A stretch of DNA of 64,000 nucleotides, from positions 62,001 through 126,000 of the forward strand of contig NZ_LMDC01000029.1 in assembly GCF_001425705.1 (NCBI RefSeq), given 5' to 3'. Each line of letters starts with the position of its first letter. Positions within the stretch are counted from its first letter, which is position 1. The DNA is from Pelomonas sp. Root1217. Lineage in GTDB: Bacteria > Pseudomonadota > Gammaproteobacteria > Burkholderiales > Burkholderiaceae_C. Below are positions 7,937 to 16,376 of the stretch, piece by piece. The notes beneath the pieces are model-generated. The model did no database searches. It saw only the letters and a list, made by a program, of their open reading frames with translations, and was not told the DNA's origin. The translations under genes were made by a program, and so were the position numbers.

Positions 7937-9891
7937 GCGGCCTGTCCTTTGACGGCCGGGAAGGTCTTGGCCTCGACGATGCGCAGATCGGCCGCCACCA
8001 TGGACGTGCGGCCATCCTCGAACTTGACCTGGGTCTCGATGTATTGCGACACCTTGCCTTCGTAGAGCGCGTCTATCAGCACGCCGTACTTCTCGGCGAT
8101 GGCGCCACGGCGCACCTTGCGCGTGCGCGTCAGCTCGCCGTCATCGGCGTCCAGTTCCTTGTGCAGGATGAGGAAGCGGCTGATCTGGCTGCCGGCCAGC
8201 AACTCGTCCTGGGCCAGGTCGGCGTTGACCTTCTCGACGCAGTCGAGGATGAGCTCGTAGACCTCGGCGCGCTGGGCCAGGTCGGTGTAGCCGGCATAGG
8301 GCAGGTTGCGGCGCTCGGCCCAGTTGCCGACGGCCTCGAAGTCGATGTTGATGAAGGCGCAGACCTTCTCGCGCTTGTCGCCGAAGCAGACCGCTTCCTT
8401 GATGTGGGGGAAGAACTTCAGCTTGTTCTCGACGTACTTGGGCGCAAACATCGCGCCATCGAAGGCGCCTCCCATCAGGCGGCCGACATCCTTGGCACGG
8501 TCGATGATCTTCAGGTGGCCGCCTGGCGTCAGGAACCCCGCATCGCCGGTGTGATACCAGCCGTCTGCCGTCAGCGCCTCGGCCGTCGCCGCGTCGTTCT
8601 TGTAATAGCCCTTGAGCAGGCCGGGCGAGCGCACCAGCAGCTCGCCGCTGTCGGTCAGCTTGATCTCCACGCCGTCGATGGGCACGCCCACCGTGTCGGC
8701 GCGGGCCTCGTGGTCGGGCTGCAGGCAGACGAAGACGGCGGTTTCCGTCGAGCCGTAGAGCTGCTTCAGATTGATGCCGATGGCTCGATAGAAGCTGAAC
8801 AGGTCGGGACCGATGGCCTCGCCCGCCGTATAGGCGACGCGCACGCGCGAAAAGCCCAGCGTGTTGCGCAGCGGGCCGTAGATCAGCACGTCACCCAAGG
8901 CATAGGCCAGGCTGTCAAGCAGTCCCACAGGCTGCTTGTCCATCAACCGCGGGCCGACGCGGCGCGCCAGCGTCATGCAACGCTCGAACAGCCAGCGCTT
9001 GACGGCGGAGGCATCCTCCATGCGGATCATCACTGTCGTCAGCAGGCCCTCGAAGACCCGCGGCGGTGCGAAGTAATAGGTCGGGCCGACCTCCTTCAGG
9101 TCAATGCTGACCGTCGACGCCGATTCCGGGCAGTTGACGACATAGCCCACCGCCAGCCACTGCGCATAACTGAAGATGTTCTGGCCGACCCAGGCCGGTG
9201 GCAGATAGGCCAGCACCTCTTCGTCCGACGTCAGCTTGTCGAAGCGCTGGCCAGCCTGGGCGCGGTCGATCAGCGTCGCATGGGTGTGCATGACGCCCTT
9301 GGGGTTGCCCGTCGTGCCCGAGGTGAAGAACAGCGCCGCCACGTCACCGGGCAGGCAGGCCGCCACCTCGGCGGCAAAGAACTCCGGCCGCTCCAGGGCG
9401 TAGGCGCGCCCGCGGGCGGCCAGTTCGTCCAGCGATGACAGCCCTTGCTCGTCATAGTGGCGCAGGCCACGCGGGTCGTCGAACCAGATGCTCTTGAGCT
9501 GCGGGCACTGCTCGCGCAGCTCCAGCAGCTTGTCGACCTGTTCCTGGTCCTCGACGATGGCGAAGGCGATCTCGGCGTTGTTCAGCGGGAAGACGAACTC
9601 GGCCGCGACGGCGTCCTGATAGAGCGGCACCGGCACGGCACCCAGGCATTGCGCGGCCAGCATGCTGGCGTACAGGCGCGGCCGGTTTTCACCGACAACG
9701 ATGATGTGCTCGCCGCGGCGCAGGCCGGCGGCCGCCAGACCCAAGGCCAGCTCCTGAACCAGCGCCGCGAGCTGCGCCCACGACAGCGTCTGCCACACGC
9801 CGTAGGCCTTTTCGCGCAGCGCGGGCGCGTCGGGCCGGCGGGCGGCGTGGTCGAGCAAGAGCCGGGGGAAGGTCGTCAAGCCTGTCTCCAA
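7933..9891 (-). CDS. long AMP-dependent acyl-CoA ligase (FadD/ACS-like), first gene of the ABC operon
   Basis: 652 residues. The adenylation core motif is FFTSGTTGNPKGVMHTH, then YTAGEAIGPDLF, the YGSTE motif, GWYHTGDAG, and a C-terminal TRTRKVRR that places the catalytic Lys. The length and internal insertions are those of the long-chain/aryl acyl-CoA ligases common in Burkholderiales. The start is not ATG: the longest frame begins at TTG 9891, but TTG 9879 (MTTFPRLLLDH) follows GGAGAC at a good distance and may be the real start. It should convert an imported acid to its CoA ester, trapping it in the cell. It is divergent from a Crp-type regulator, with two palindromes in between. Confidence 0.88.
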   Translation of the reverse strand: METGLTTFPRLLLDHAARRPDAPALREKAYGVWQTLSWAQLAALVQELALGLAAAGLRRGEHIIVVGENRPRLYASMLAAQCLGAVPVPLYQDAVAAEFVFPLNNAEIAFAIVEDQEQVDKLLELREQCPQLKSIWFDDPRGLRHYDEQGLSSLDELAARGRAYALERPEFFAAEVAACLPGDVAALFFTSGTTGNPKGVMHTHATLIDRAQAGQRFDKLTSDEEVLAYLPPAWVGQNIFSYAQWLAVGYVVNCPESASTVSIDLKEVGPTYYFAPPRVFEGLLTTVMIRMEDASAVKRWLFERCMTLARRVGPRLMDKQPVGLLDSLAYALGDVLIYGPLRNTLGFSRVRVAYTAGEAIGPDLFSFYRAIGINLKQLYGSTETAVFVCLQPDHEARADTVGVPIDGVEIKLTDSGELLVRSPGLLKGYYKNDAATAEALTADGWYHTGDAGFLTPGGHLKIIDRAKDVGRLMGGAFDGAMFAPKYVENKLKFFPHIKEAVCFGDKREKVCAFINIDFEAVGNWAERRNLPYAGYTDLAQRAEVYELILDCVEKVNADLAQDELLAGSQISRFLILHKELDADDGELTRTRKVRRGAIAEKYGVLIDALYEGKVSQYIETQVKFEDGRTSMVAADLRIVEAKTFPAVKGQAA

Positions 9892-9929
9892 TGCGCGGGC
9901 TGGAGCCTGCGTCTGTTGAGGCCCATTCT

Positions 9930-9967
9930 GGTCAGTACTTTGACGCCCATCTGTCGGTACGACGACA
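9930..9967. promoter_or_regulatory. two CRP-geometry operators in the divergent promoter region
   Basis: Site 1 (9930-9945) is GGTCA-N6-TGACG; site 2 (9952-9967) is TGTCG-N6-CGACA. Written 5' to 3', all four half-sites fit NGTCR, with the five-base half-site and six-base spacer of Crp-family operators (E. coli CRP: TGTGA-N6-TCACA). The centres are exactly 22 bp apart, about two helical turns, so two dimers would sit on one DNA face. They lie about 40-77 bp before both divergent genes, one of which encodes a Crp-family protein. That this protein binds here is an inference. Confidence 0.55.
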
Positions 9968-10006
9968 ATTTACGGGTCTTCACGGCCCAGACTTTCCCGC
10001 CCCCCC

Positions 10007-10726
10007 ATGGCTGACACGTCACTGCCGCTCAGACAACGTACCCGCCGGCCAACGCCGGCCGAGCTGGACGCCATCCCCTGGCTGAAGCTGCTCGATGGAC
10101 CTTTGCGCGAGCGCGCCCTCACCACACTGGAGGTCGGCGATGCGGAGCCCGGCGAGCGCCTCTGCCGCATCGGACGCCCGGCCACGCTGTGGTTCGGCGT
10201 GGTCGACGGCCTGCTGAAGATGAACAACGACGATTCGCTGGGCGCAGCCGTCACCTTCACCGGCATCCCGCCGGGCGGCTGGTTCGGCGAGGGCACGCTG
10301 CTCAAGCGCGAGGTCTACCGCTACAACATCCAGGCCCTGCGGCCGAGCGTCGTGGCCGGCCTGCCCATCGACAGCTTCCACGCGCTGCTGGACGGCAGCA
10401 TCGCCTTCAACCGCTTCGTGCTGGACCAGCTCAACGAACGCCTGGGCCAGTTCATCGCCGCGCGCGAGACCGACCGCATTCACGACCCCGATGTGCGCGT
10501 CGCCCGCAACCTGGCCGCCCTCTTCCACCCGACGCTCTACCCCGGCGTGGGCAACTGGCTGCGCATCACGCAGCAGGAGCTGGGTTATCTGGTGGGGCTG
10601 TCGCGCCAGCGCGTGAACCAGGCGCTGCACTGCCTCGGTGATGCCGGCCTGATCCGCATCGAATATGGCGGGCTGCGGGTGCTGGACCTGCAGGGGCTCA
10701 GGCGCTTCGAGCCGGCGGCGGTCTAG
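10007..10726 (+). CDS. Crp/Fnr-family transcriptional regulator
   Basis: 239 residues: an N-terminal cyclic-nucleotide-binding-like beta-roll (about 35-130, with GVVDGLLKM and PPGGWFGEGTLL), a dimer helix (about 125-155) and a winged helix with ITQQELGYLVGLSRQRVNQALHCL as the helix-turn-helix. The recognition helix SRQRVNQ resembles CRP (SRETVGR) more than FNR. There is no N-terminal Cys cluster, so it is not an FeS sensor; an acyl-CoA or aromatic-CoA effector is plausible because it is divergent from the ligase/ABC operon. No Shine-Dalgarno is visible (a run of seven C precedes the ATG). It ends in a 4-bp CTAG overlap with the convergent oxidoreductase gene. Confidence 0.88.
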   Translation: MADTSLPLRQRTRRPTPAELDAIPWLKLLDGPLRERALTTLEVGDAEPGERLCRIGRPATLWFGVVDGLLKMNNDDSLGAAVTFTGIPPGGWFGEGTLLKREVYRYNIQALRPSVVAGLPIDSFHALLDGSIAFNRFVLDQLNERLGQFIAARETDRIHDPDVRVARNLAALFHPTLYPGVGNWLRITQQELGYLVGLSRQRVNQALHCLGDAGLIRIEYGGLRVLDLQGLRRFEPAAV

Positions 10727-11865
10727 GAACGGAAGCGTTGTGGCGACAGCTGCTGCGCCGTGACGCCCATGTCGAGCAAGTCCTGCGGCAAGCCGCGCCC
10801 CAGCGCCAGTGCCGCCGCGGCGCGGCCCAGGGCCGGTGAGGTCTGGATGCCATAGCCGCCCTGCCCCGCGCACCAGAAGAAGCCCGGCGCCGATGCGTCG
10901 AAGCCGACAACAGGCGAGCGGTCGGGGCTGAACACGCGCAACCCGGCCCAGCGGTGGCGCACGCGCTTCACCGGCTGGCCGGTCAGCGTCTCGAAGCGGT
11001 CCACGGCGATGGCCACGTCCAGCTCCTCGGGCTGGGCATCGCAGGGCGGACTGGGCGTCTCGTCAGCGGCCGAGATCAGCAGCAGGCCGGCATCGGGCTT
11101 GAAGTACTGGCTCTCGTCGATCGCGACGACGGCGGGCCAGTCGCTGGCATCGACCCCCTCGGGCAGATCGATCAACACGGCGGTGCGGCGCAGCGGCTGC
11201 AGCGGCACCGGCGCGATGCCGGCGAGTGCCGCGACGTCGTCGGCCCAGGCGCCGGCCGCATTGATGACGATGCCGGCGCGAAAGCTGCCCGCGGTGGAAT
11301 GGGCCAGCCAGCTCGACCCTTCACGCTCCAGTCCCTCGAGGCGGGTACCGAGGTGCAGGCCCGCACCCGCGGCCCGCGCGCTGCGCAGGAAGCCCTGGTG
11401 CAGCAGGTCGACGTCGATGTCGGCCGAGGTCGCGTCCAGCAGCGCGCCGGCGATGCGCGCGCGCTGCAGCACGGGCACGCGGGCCAGCACCTCGTCAACG
11501 CTCAGCGTGGTGGTGCGCTCGCGCACATCCGCGTCCGCCGTGAAGCTGGCGACGAGGTCGAGCTGACCGGCGCCGACGAGAAAGAGGGTGTGCCGCTCGC
11601 GCAGCAGCGCCTCCTTGACCATGCCCTGCGACGGCGTGCGGAAGTAGCCCAGGCTGGCACGCGTCAGCGCACGGATGGTCGCGTTGCCGTAGAGCGCCGA
11701 GTAGAGCGCCGCCGAGCGGCCGGTGGAGTGGTAACCCGCATGGGGCTCGGCTTCGAGCACGGCCACACTCGCCTCGCCCGCGAGCGAGGCCGCCACCGAC
11801 GCCCCCGCGATGCCGGCACCGATGACGATGCAATCCACGTTCTTCGTCGTTGTCTCTTGGCCCAT
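10723..11865 (-). CDS. FAD-dependent oxidoreductase of the D-amino-acid (DauA/DadA-like) dehydrogenase family
   Basis: 380 residues from the ATG at 11865 (MGQETTTKNVD); an upstream frame extension would swallow the operator. The Rossmann FAD motif is VIGAGIAGASVAASL with the acidic residue at VAVLEAE. GYHSTGRSAALYS is the flavin-contact motif of D-arginine dehydrogenase-like enzymes, and GQGGYGIQTSPALGR is the C-terminal FAD-binding signature. Expected reaction: oxidation of a D- (or secondary) amino acid to an imino/keto acid. It is divergent from the POT transporter over a shared operator, so the two are probably co-induced, and it would suit catabolism of D-residue-containing peptides. The exact substrate is unknown. 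Confidence 0.85.
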   Translation of the reverse strand: MGQETTTKNVDCIVIGAGIAGASVAASLAGEASVAVLEAEPHAGYHSTGRSAALYSALYGNATIRALTRASLGYFRTPSQGMVKEALLRERHTLFLVGAGQLDLVASFTADADVRERTTTLSVDEVLARVPVLQRARIAGALLDATSADIDVDLLHQGFLRSARAAGAGLHLGTRLEGLEREGSSWLAHSTAGSFRAGIVINAAGAWADDVAALAGIAPVPLQPLRRTAVLIDLPEGVDASDWPAVVAIDESQYFKPDAGLLLISAADETPSPPCDAQPEELDVAIAVDRFETLTGQPVKRVRHRWAGLRVFSPDRSPVVGFDASAPGFFWCAGQGGYGIQTSPALGRAAAALALGRGLPQDLLDMGVTAQQLSPQRFRS

Positions 11866-11879
11866 GGCTGGCTGGTGCA

Positions 11880-11898
11880 ATTTTCCAAAACGGAAAAT
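11880..11898. promoter_or_regulatory. operator ATTTTCC-N5-GGAAAAT between oxidoreductase and POT genes
   Basis: A perfect 7-base inverted repeat with a 5-base spacer (AAAAC), in an AT-rich patch of otherwise GC-rich DNA. It lies 14 bp upstream of the oxidoreductase ATG and about 70 bp before the POT start. The same CC-N5-GG layout occurs before the TonB receptor (14080-14094) and inside the XRE regulator gene (13840-13854). I infer it is the binding site of that regulator. Confidence 0.65.
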
Positions 11899-11969
11899 AA
11901 ATGTACCATCACGAAAAACGTTGGGCAATGATGAAATCCGCGCATCCGGCGCCGTTTTGAGGAGATCGA

Positions 11970-13250
11970 GTGGACGCTTCCCTGCAACCCCGCACCGCCG
12001 CGCCCTGGTTCGGCCAGCCGCGTGGCCTGGTGGTGCTCTTCCTGACCGAGGCGTGGGAGAAGTTCTCCTTCTACGGCATGAAGGCGCTGCTGATCTATTA
12101 CATGATTCGGCACCTGAACTTCCAGCAGGCCGACGCGTCGACCATCTACGGCGCCTACACGGCGGGCGTGTACCTGACGCCCATCTTCGGCGGCTACATC
12201 GCCGACCGCTGGCTCGGCCGGCGGCGCGCCATCCTCATCGGCGGCTCGCTGATGGCGCTGGGGCATTTCACGCTGGCCTTCGAGTCGGCCTTCTTCCCGG
12301 CCCTGCTGCTGATTGCCCTGGGCAACGGCCTCTTCCTGCCCAACCTGCCCAGCCAGGTGGGCGACCTCTATGACGAGAAGGACCCGCGCCGCGGCGGCGC
12401 CTACAACGTCTACTACGCGGGGGTGAACCTGGGCGGCATGCTGGCGCCGCTGGTGTGCGGGACGCTGGGCGAGCTGTACGGCTGGCACGTGGGTTTTGGC
12501 GCCGCGGGCATCGGCATGTGCGTGGGCCTGGTCATCTACATGATGGGCTCGCGCCACCTGCCGCAGGACCGCCCGCGCAGCGCCGAGCCGGCCGCGGCGA
12601 TGCCCGCAGGGCAAGGCGGCGGCAGCTTCCTGCCCTTGCTGCTGGTGGCGCTGGCGGTCGTCGTGTTCCGCAGCGCCTATGAGCAAAGCGGCAACACGCT
12701 GGCGGTCTGGGTGCAGGCGGGGGTCGATCGTTCCGTCTGGGGCCTCACGATGCCCATGACGTGGGTGCAGTCGCTGAACTCTCTGTTCGTGCTGCTGCTG
12801 ACGCCCTTCGTGATCGGCAGCTGGCGCCGCGCGGCGGAACGCGGGCGGGAACTGTCCGCCCTGGCGAAGATGGCCACCGGCGCTGCCGGCGTGGCGCTGT
12901 CCTACCTGGCGCTCTCGCTGCTGGTGGCCTCGCAGGGCAGCACGCCGGTCAGCATGCTGTGGGTGGTGGCCTTCTTCGTGCTCTACACGCTCGGGGAGCT
13001 GTACATCCTGCCGGTGGGTCTGGGCCTTTTCGCGCGGCTGGCGCCGCGAGGCATGGGGGCCACGGTCATTGCCGCGTGGTTCCTGGCGTCGTTCGGCGGC
13101 AATTTCCTGGCCGGCCTGGTGGGCCGCGCGTGGGAGCCGCTGGGCCCGGCGGGCTTCTTCGCCGCGCTGGCCGGCATCGCGGGCATCGCCGCGGCGGCGC
13201 TCTTCGCGTTGCGGCCGCTGCTGCGGCGCGTGGAGCGCCAACCGGCCTAG
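11970..13250 (+). CDS. proton-coupled oligopeptide transporter (POT/PTR2 family, MlrD-like)
   Basis: 426 residues, about 12 hydrophobic segments, start GTG preceded by GAGGAG. TEAWEKFSFYGMKALL matches the POT signature ExxE(R/K)FxYYG in helix 1, and QVGDLYDEKDPRRGGAYNVYYAGVNLGG is a PTR2 motif. YEQSGNTL in the second half matches the conserved FEQ-like motif of the peptide site. It imports di- or tripeptides, or small modified peptides, across the inner membrane with protons. The family contains MlrD of microcystin degraders; here it also sits near MlrC-like and S12 hydrolase genes. The stop overlaps the convergent regulator gene by CTAG. Confidence 0.88.
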   Translation: MDASLQPRTAAPWFGQPRGLVVLFLTEAWEKFSFYGMKALLIYYMIRHLNFQQADASTIYGAYTAGVYLTPIFGGYIADRWLGRRRAILIGGSLMALGHFTLAFESAFFPALLLIALGNGLFLPNLPSQVGDLYDEKDPRRGGAYNVYYAGVNLGGMLAPLVCGTLGELYGWHVGFGAAGIGMCVGLVIYMMGSRHLPQDRPRSAEPAAAMPAGQGGGSFLPLLLVALAVVVFRSAYEQSGNTLAVWVQAGVDRSVWGLTMPMTWVQSLNSLFVLLLTPFVIGSWRRAAERGRELSALAKMATGAAGVALSYLALSLLVASQGSTPVSMLWVVAFFVLYTLGELYILPVGLGLFARLAPRGMGATVIAAWFLASFGGNFLAGLVGRAWEPLGPAGFFAALAGIAGIAAAALFALRPLLRRVERQPA

Positions 13251-13963
13251 CGGCGTACCGGCTTGGCCTTGGGCCGGGTGGCGCGCGCCGCCTTGGCCGG
13301 CGCTGTCGGTTCCGGCGCCGACAGGCGTTGCGACGCCTCCACGAAGTGCTGCGTCATCACGTCGCCATGGCCGTTGCGCGGCGCGCAGGTGGCCACCAGC
13401 CGGCAGGTGCCCTCCGACGCCTTCAGGTAGGCGTGGCCCATCTCGCTGTCGAAGAAGATGGAATCGCCCGGCTTCAGGATGACCGGCGCATACAGCTCGG
13501 AATGGAAGGCCACCTCACCTTCGATGACGAAGGCGAACTCCTCGCCGGGATGGCGGATCAGGTCGCCAAACTCGGCCTTGAACTCGTCCAGCGTGCGCGC
13601 GCGCACCTCAGCGATCAGCGGCGTGAAGCGCTTGTTCAGCAGCTCGGCCGCGAGATAGGTCTGCTTGTAGCTCTGCGTGTCCACCACCTGGCCGTCGCCC
13701 GCGCGGTGCACCACGCGCCGGCCGCCACCGCTGGGGGCGGGGCGCGCGCCCTGGGCGTCGTGCAGCAGCTCGGCCATGTCCACGCCCAGGCCGCGGCTGA
13801 GCAGCATCAGCTTGTCGTAGGACAGCGACACGTTGCCTTTTTCCAATTTGGACAACGTCGACACCGCCATGCCGGTGCGCTCGCTCACCTGGGCCAGGGT
13901 CAGGCCGAGGCGCTTGCGCACGCTGCGGATGTGTTCGCCGGGAGAGGTGCTGGAACTGGCCAT
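13247..13963 (-). CDS. XRE-family regulator with C-terminal cupin sensor domain
   Basis: 238 residues. The N-terminal helix-turn-helix (about 11-65) contains RKRLGLTLAQVSERTGMAVS and SKLEKGNVSL. The cupin (about 125-205) shows HPGEEFAFVIEGEVAFH and LKPGDSIFFDSEMGHAYL. A basic Ala/Lys/Arg tail follows. Proteins of this build usually repress catabolic genes and are relieved by a small ligand in the cupin. The gene lies between the POT gene (convergent) and the TonB receptor gene (divergent). Codons for LSKLEK in the HTH are TTG TCC AAA TTG GAA AAA, unlike the AAG/CTG/GAG used elsewhere in the gene, and spell an operator-like palindrome. Confidence 0.9.
   Translation of the reverse strand: MASSSTSPGEHIRSVRKRLGLTLAQVSERTGMAVSTLSKLEKGNVSLSYDKLMLLSRGLGVDMAELLHDAQGARPAPSGGGRRVVHRAGDGQVVDTQSYKQTYLAAELLNKRFTPLIAEVRARTLDEFKAEFGDLIRHPGEEFAFVIEGEVAFHSELYAPVILKPGDSIFFDSEMGHAYLKASEGTCRLVATCAPRNGHGDVMTQHFVEASQRLSAPEPTAPAKAARATRPKAKPVRR
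13840..13854. promoter_or_regulatory. operator-like palindrome inside the XRE-cupin gene
   Basis: The plus strand reads TTTCC-AATTT-GGACA. On the minus strand the core TCCAAATTGGAAA is identical over 13 bases to the site before the TonB receptor gene. It sits about 110 bp inside the regulator's own coding sequence. A repressor bound here could block elongation and give autoregulation. The atypical codons across exactly this stretch support selection on the DNA, although the amino acids (SKLEKG) are also conserved in XRE proteins. Confidence 0.5.
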
Positions 13964-14079
13964 GTCACTGGAGAGGGGAGTCGTTTCATCTTAGGTCATG
14001 CCCCGCTGGCAACCGTCTGCTCGCTTGCCCTGACGTCCGTTCTGTTTTTCATCTAAGGTTTACACCGATGGGAAAGATT

Positions 14080-14094
14080 TTTCCAAATTGGAAA
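14080..14094. promoter_or_regulatory. operator TTTCC-AAATT-GGAAA before the TonB receptor
   Basis: A 15-bp palindrome, 40 bp upstream of the receptor ATG. A possible -35 (TTTACA, 14059-14064) lies upstream, which would put the palindrome over the -10 region and fits repression by occlusion. It matches the site at 11880-11898 in arms and spacer and the intragenic site in its 13-base core. Confidence 0.68.
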
Positions 14095-14134
14095 CTTCGT
14101 GGATCAAACAACCTCACCCGATCCTGGAGCTGCC

Positions 14135-16363
14135 ATGAGCCGGTCTTCCCGCTGTTCCTCTCCTCTCGGTGCGCGCCACAGGCCTCGCAAGCTCGCGGCC
14201 CTGCTCGTGCCCGGCCTGGCCGCGCTGTGCGCCTCGCCGCTGTGGGCGCAGACCACGTCCGCCGCCGCCGACACCAAGGCCGACATCGAGAAGCTCGACG
14301 TCGTGACCGTCACGGCCACGCGCCGCCGTGAGTCGGTGCGCGACGTGCCGCTGCGAGTCGAGACGCTAGGCGCCGAGCCCATGGAGCGCGCTGGCGCCAC
14401 CTCGCTGAGCGACTACGTCGGCAGCCTGCCCGGCATCGACGTCAAGACCTCGGGCGGCCCCGGTCGCAACGCCGTCACGATGCGCGGCGTCAGCGTCGGC
14501 GAGCAGCAGATCGCCACCGTCGGCATGTATGTCGACGAGGTCGCCTTCGGCTCCAGCAGCGCCTTCGTCGGCGGCGCCAACACGGCGCTGGACCTGTCGC
14601 TGCTGGACCTGAAGCACATCGAAGTGCTGCGCGGCCCGCAAGGCACGCTGTACGGCGCCGGCGCCATGGGAGGCCTGCTGAAGTACGTCACCAACGAGCC
14701 CGACAGCACTCAGTTCTCCGGCAAGGTGGGCGTGGGTGTGCGCCAAGCCCGCGGCGGCGCGCTCGGCCACACCGAGCACGCGGTGCTCAATGTGCCGCTG
14801 AGCCAGGACGTGGCCGCCTTGCGCGTGGCGGCCTTCAACGACCATGAGGGCGGCTACATCGACGCGGTGGGCAAGGCTGCCGGCGAGCACATCAACGACG
14901 GCAGCACCCGTGGCGCGCGCGTGTCGCTGCTGGTCGAGCCGACGTCGAAGATGAAGCTGCGCCTGGCGCACACCCAGCAGGAGATCCAGCGCAACGGCCT
15001 CAACGTCATCGAGTACGACGCCACCAAGGGCCAGCCCATCTACGGCGACCTGACCCGCCACCTGGACACAGGTGAGGCCTACAAGCTCAAGACGCGGCTG
15101 AGCTCGGCCGACTTCGAGTACGACTTCGGCTTTGCACGCCTGAACGCCATCGCGTCGACGCAGCGCCTGGACAGCGCGACCGGCCAGGACGCCACCGCGC
15201 TGCTGGGCGGCAACCCGGCCTTTGACTTCGTCTCGCTGGACAACGCCTTCAGCCTGCGCAAGCAGACCCAGGAGCTGCGCCTGACCTCGCAGCGCGGCCC
15301 CGTCGAATGGCTGCTCGGCTATTACCACACCAAGGAAACCGGTCACGTCGGCCAGCGCCTGTGGGCGCAGCTGGCGGGCGGTGGCGGCGACATGACGCTG
15401 ACCACCACCGGCCAGCCTTCCGAGTACCGCGAGCGCGCCTTCTACGGCGACGTGACCTGGAACCTCGACCCGAGCTGGTCGCTGACCCTGGGCGTCCGCG
15501 TGGCCAAGAACGAGCAGGTCTACACCGTCTTCGTCAACGAGCAGCTGAGCTCCTCGGGGCCGAGCGACGACACGGCCAAGACCTATCTCGCCACGCTCCG
15601 CTACGCCATCGACAAGACCAGCAACCTCTACTTCCGTGCCGCCAGCGGCTACCGGCCCGGCGGCCCCAACTCGCCGGCCATCGACCCCAACGGCCAGGTC
15701 ATCCCCGGCACGCCGGCCACCTTCGGCCACGACACGCTGTGGAGCTATGAACTCGGCTACAAGGCCGACCTGCTGAACAAGACGCTGAACTTCGAAGCCG
15801 CCGTCTTCAACATCGACTGGAAGGACCTGCAGCAGCCCAAGGCCGTCGGCGCCAGCACCATCGTCGTCAACGCCGGCAAGGCGCGGGTGCGCGGTCTGGA
15901 ACTGGCGGCGCGCTACAAGGTTGATGCGCACTGGAATCTGGACGCCAGCCTCGCGTACACCGACCCGAAGCTGACCGAAGGCTCCCTGGCGCTGGGGCCC
16001 TCGGGCTCGCGCCTGCCCAACACGGCCAAGCTGGCCTACACGCTCGGGGCGCGCTACGCCTTCGACCTGGCCGGCAACCCGTCGTATGCGGGTCTGAATG
16101 TGCGCCGCGTGGGCCAGCGCAACGCCGGCTTCGATTCGCCCGGCACCTCGGTGCCCTACTTCAGCCAGCCGGGCTACACGCTGGTGGATGGGCAGTGGGG
16201 CCTGGAGATGGGCCGCTGGCAGCTCTCCGCCTTCGTCCGCAACCTGACCGACAAGCGCGCCATCCTCGGCGCCGACACGGCCCTGACCGCCTTCGGCCTG
16301 CCGCTCAACGTGACGACGGTGGCCCCGCGCACGGTGGGCGCCAACCTGACCTTCAACTTCTGA
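14135..16363 (+). CDS. TonB-dependent outer-membrane receptor
   Basis: 742 residues from the ATG at 14135, which has GGAG six bases upstream; a longer GTG frame from 14099 overlaps the promoter region. A signal peptide (RKLAALLVPGLAALCASP to WAQ) is followed by a TonB-box-like LDVVTVTATRR, a plug (about 60-170) with ALDLSLLDLKHIEVLRGPQGTLYG split across conserved motifs, and a 22-strand-type barrel ending in the aromatic VGANLTFNF. It should import a ligand too large for porins, here probably a peptide, given the downstream hydrolases (13 bp and 1 bp spacing). The operator at 14080-14094 links it to the local XRE-cupin regulator. Confidence 0.9.
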   Translation: MSRSSRCSSPLGARHRPRKLAALLVPGLAALCASPLWAQTTSAAADTKADIEKLDVVTVTATRRRESVRDVPLRVETLGAEPMERAGATSLSDYVGSLPGIDVKTSGGPGRNAVTMRGVSVGEQQIATVGMYVDEVAFGSSSAFVGGANTALDLSLLDLKHIEVLRGPQGTLYGAGAMGGLLKYVTNEPDSTQFSGKVGVGVRQARGGALGHTEHAVLNVPLSQDVAALRVAAFNDHEGGYIDAVGKAAGEHINDGSTRGARVSLLVEPTSKMKLRLAHTQQEIQRNGLNVIEYDATKGQPIYGDLTRHLDTGEAYKLKTRLSSADFEYDFGFARLNAIASTQRLDSATGQDATALLGGNPAFDFVSLDNAFSLRKQTQELRLTSQRGPVEWLLGYYHTKETGHVGQRLWAQLAGGGGDMTLTTTGQPSEYRERAFYGDVTWNLDPSWSLTLGVRVAKNEQVYTVFVNEQLSSSGPSDDTAKTYLATLRYAIDKTSNLYFRAASGYRPGGPNSPAIDPNGQVIPGTPATFGHDTLWSYELGYKADLLNKTLNFEAAVFNIDWKDLQQPKAVGASTIVVNAGKARVRGLELAARYKVDAHWNLDASLAYTDPKLTEGSLALGPSGSRLPNTAKLAYTLGARYAFDLAGNPSYAGLNVRRVGQRNAGFDSPGTSVPYFSQPGYTLVDGQWGLEMGRWQLSAFVRNLTDKRAILGADTALTAFGLPLNVTTVAPRTVGANLTFNF

Positions 16364-16376
16364 CCCTGGATCTCCC

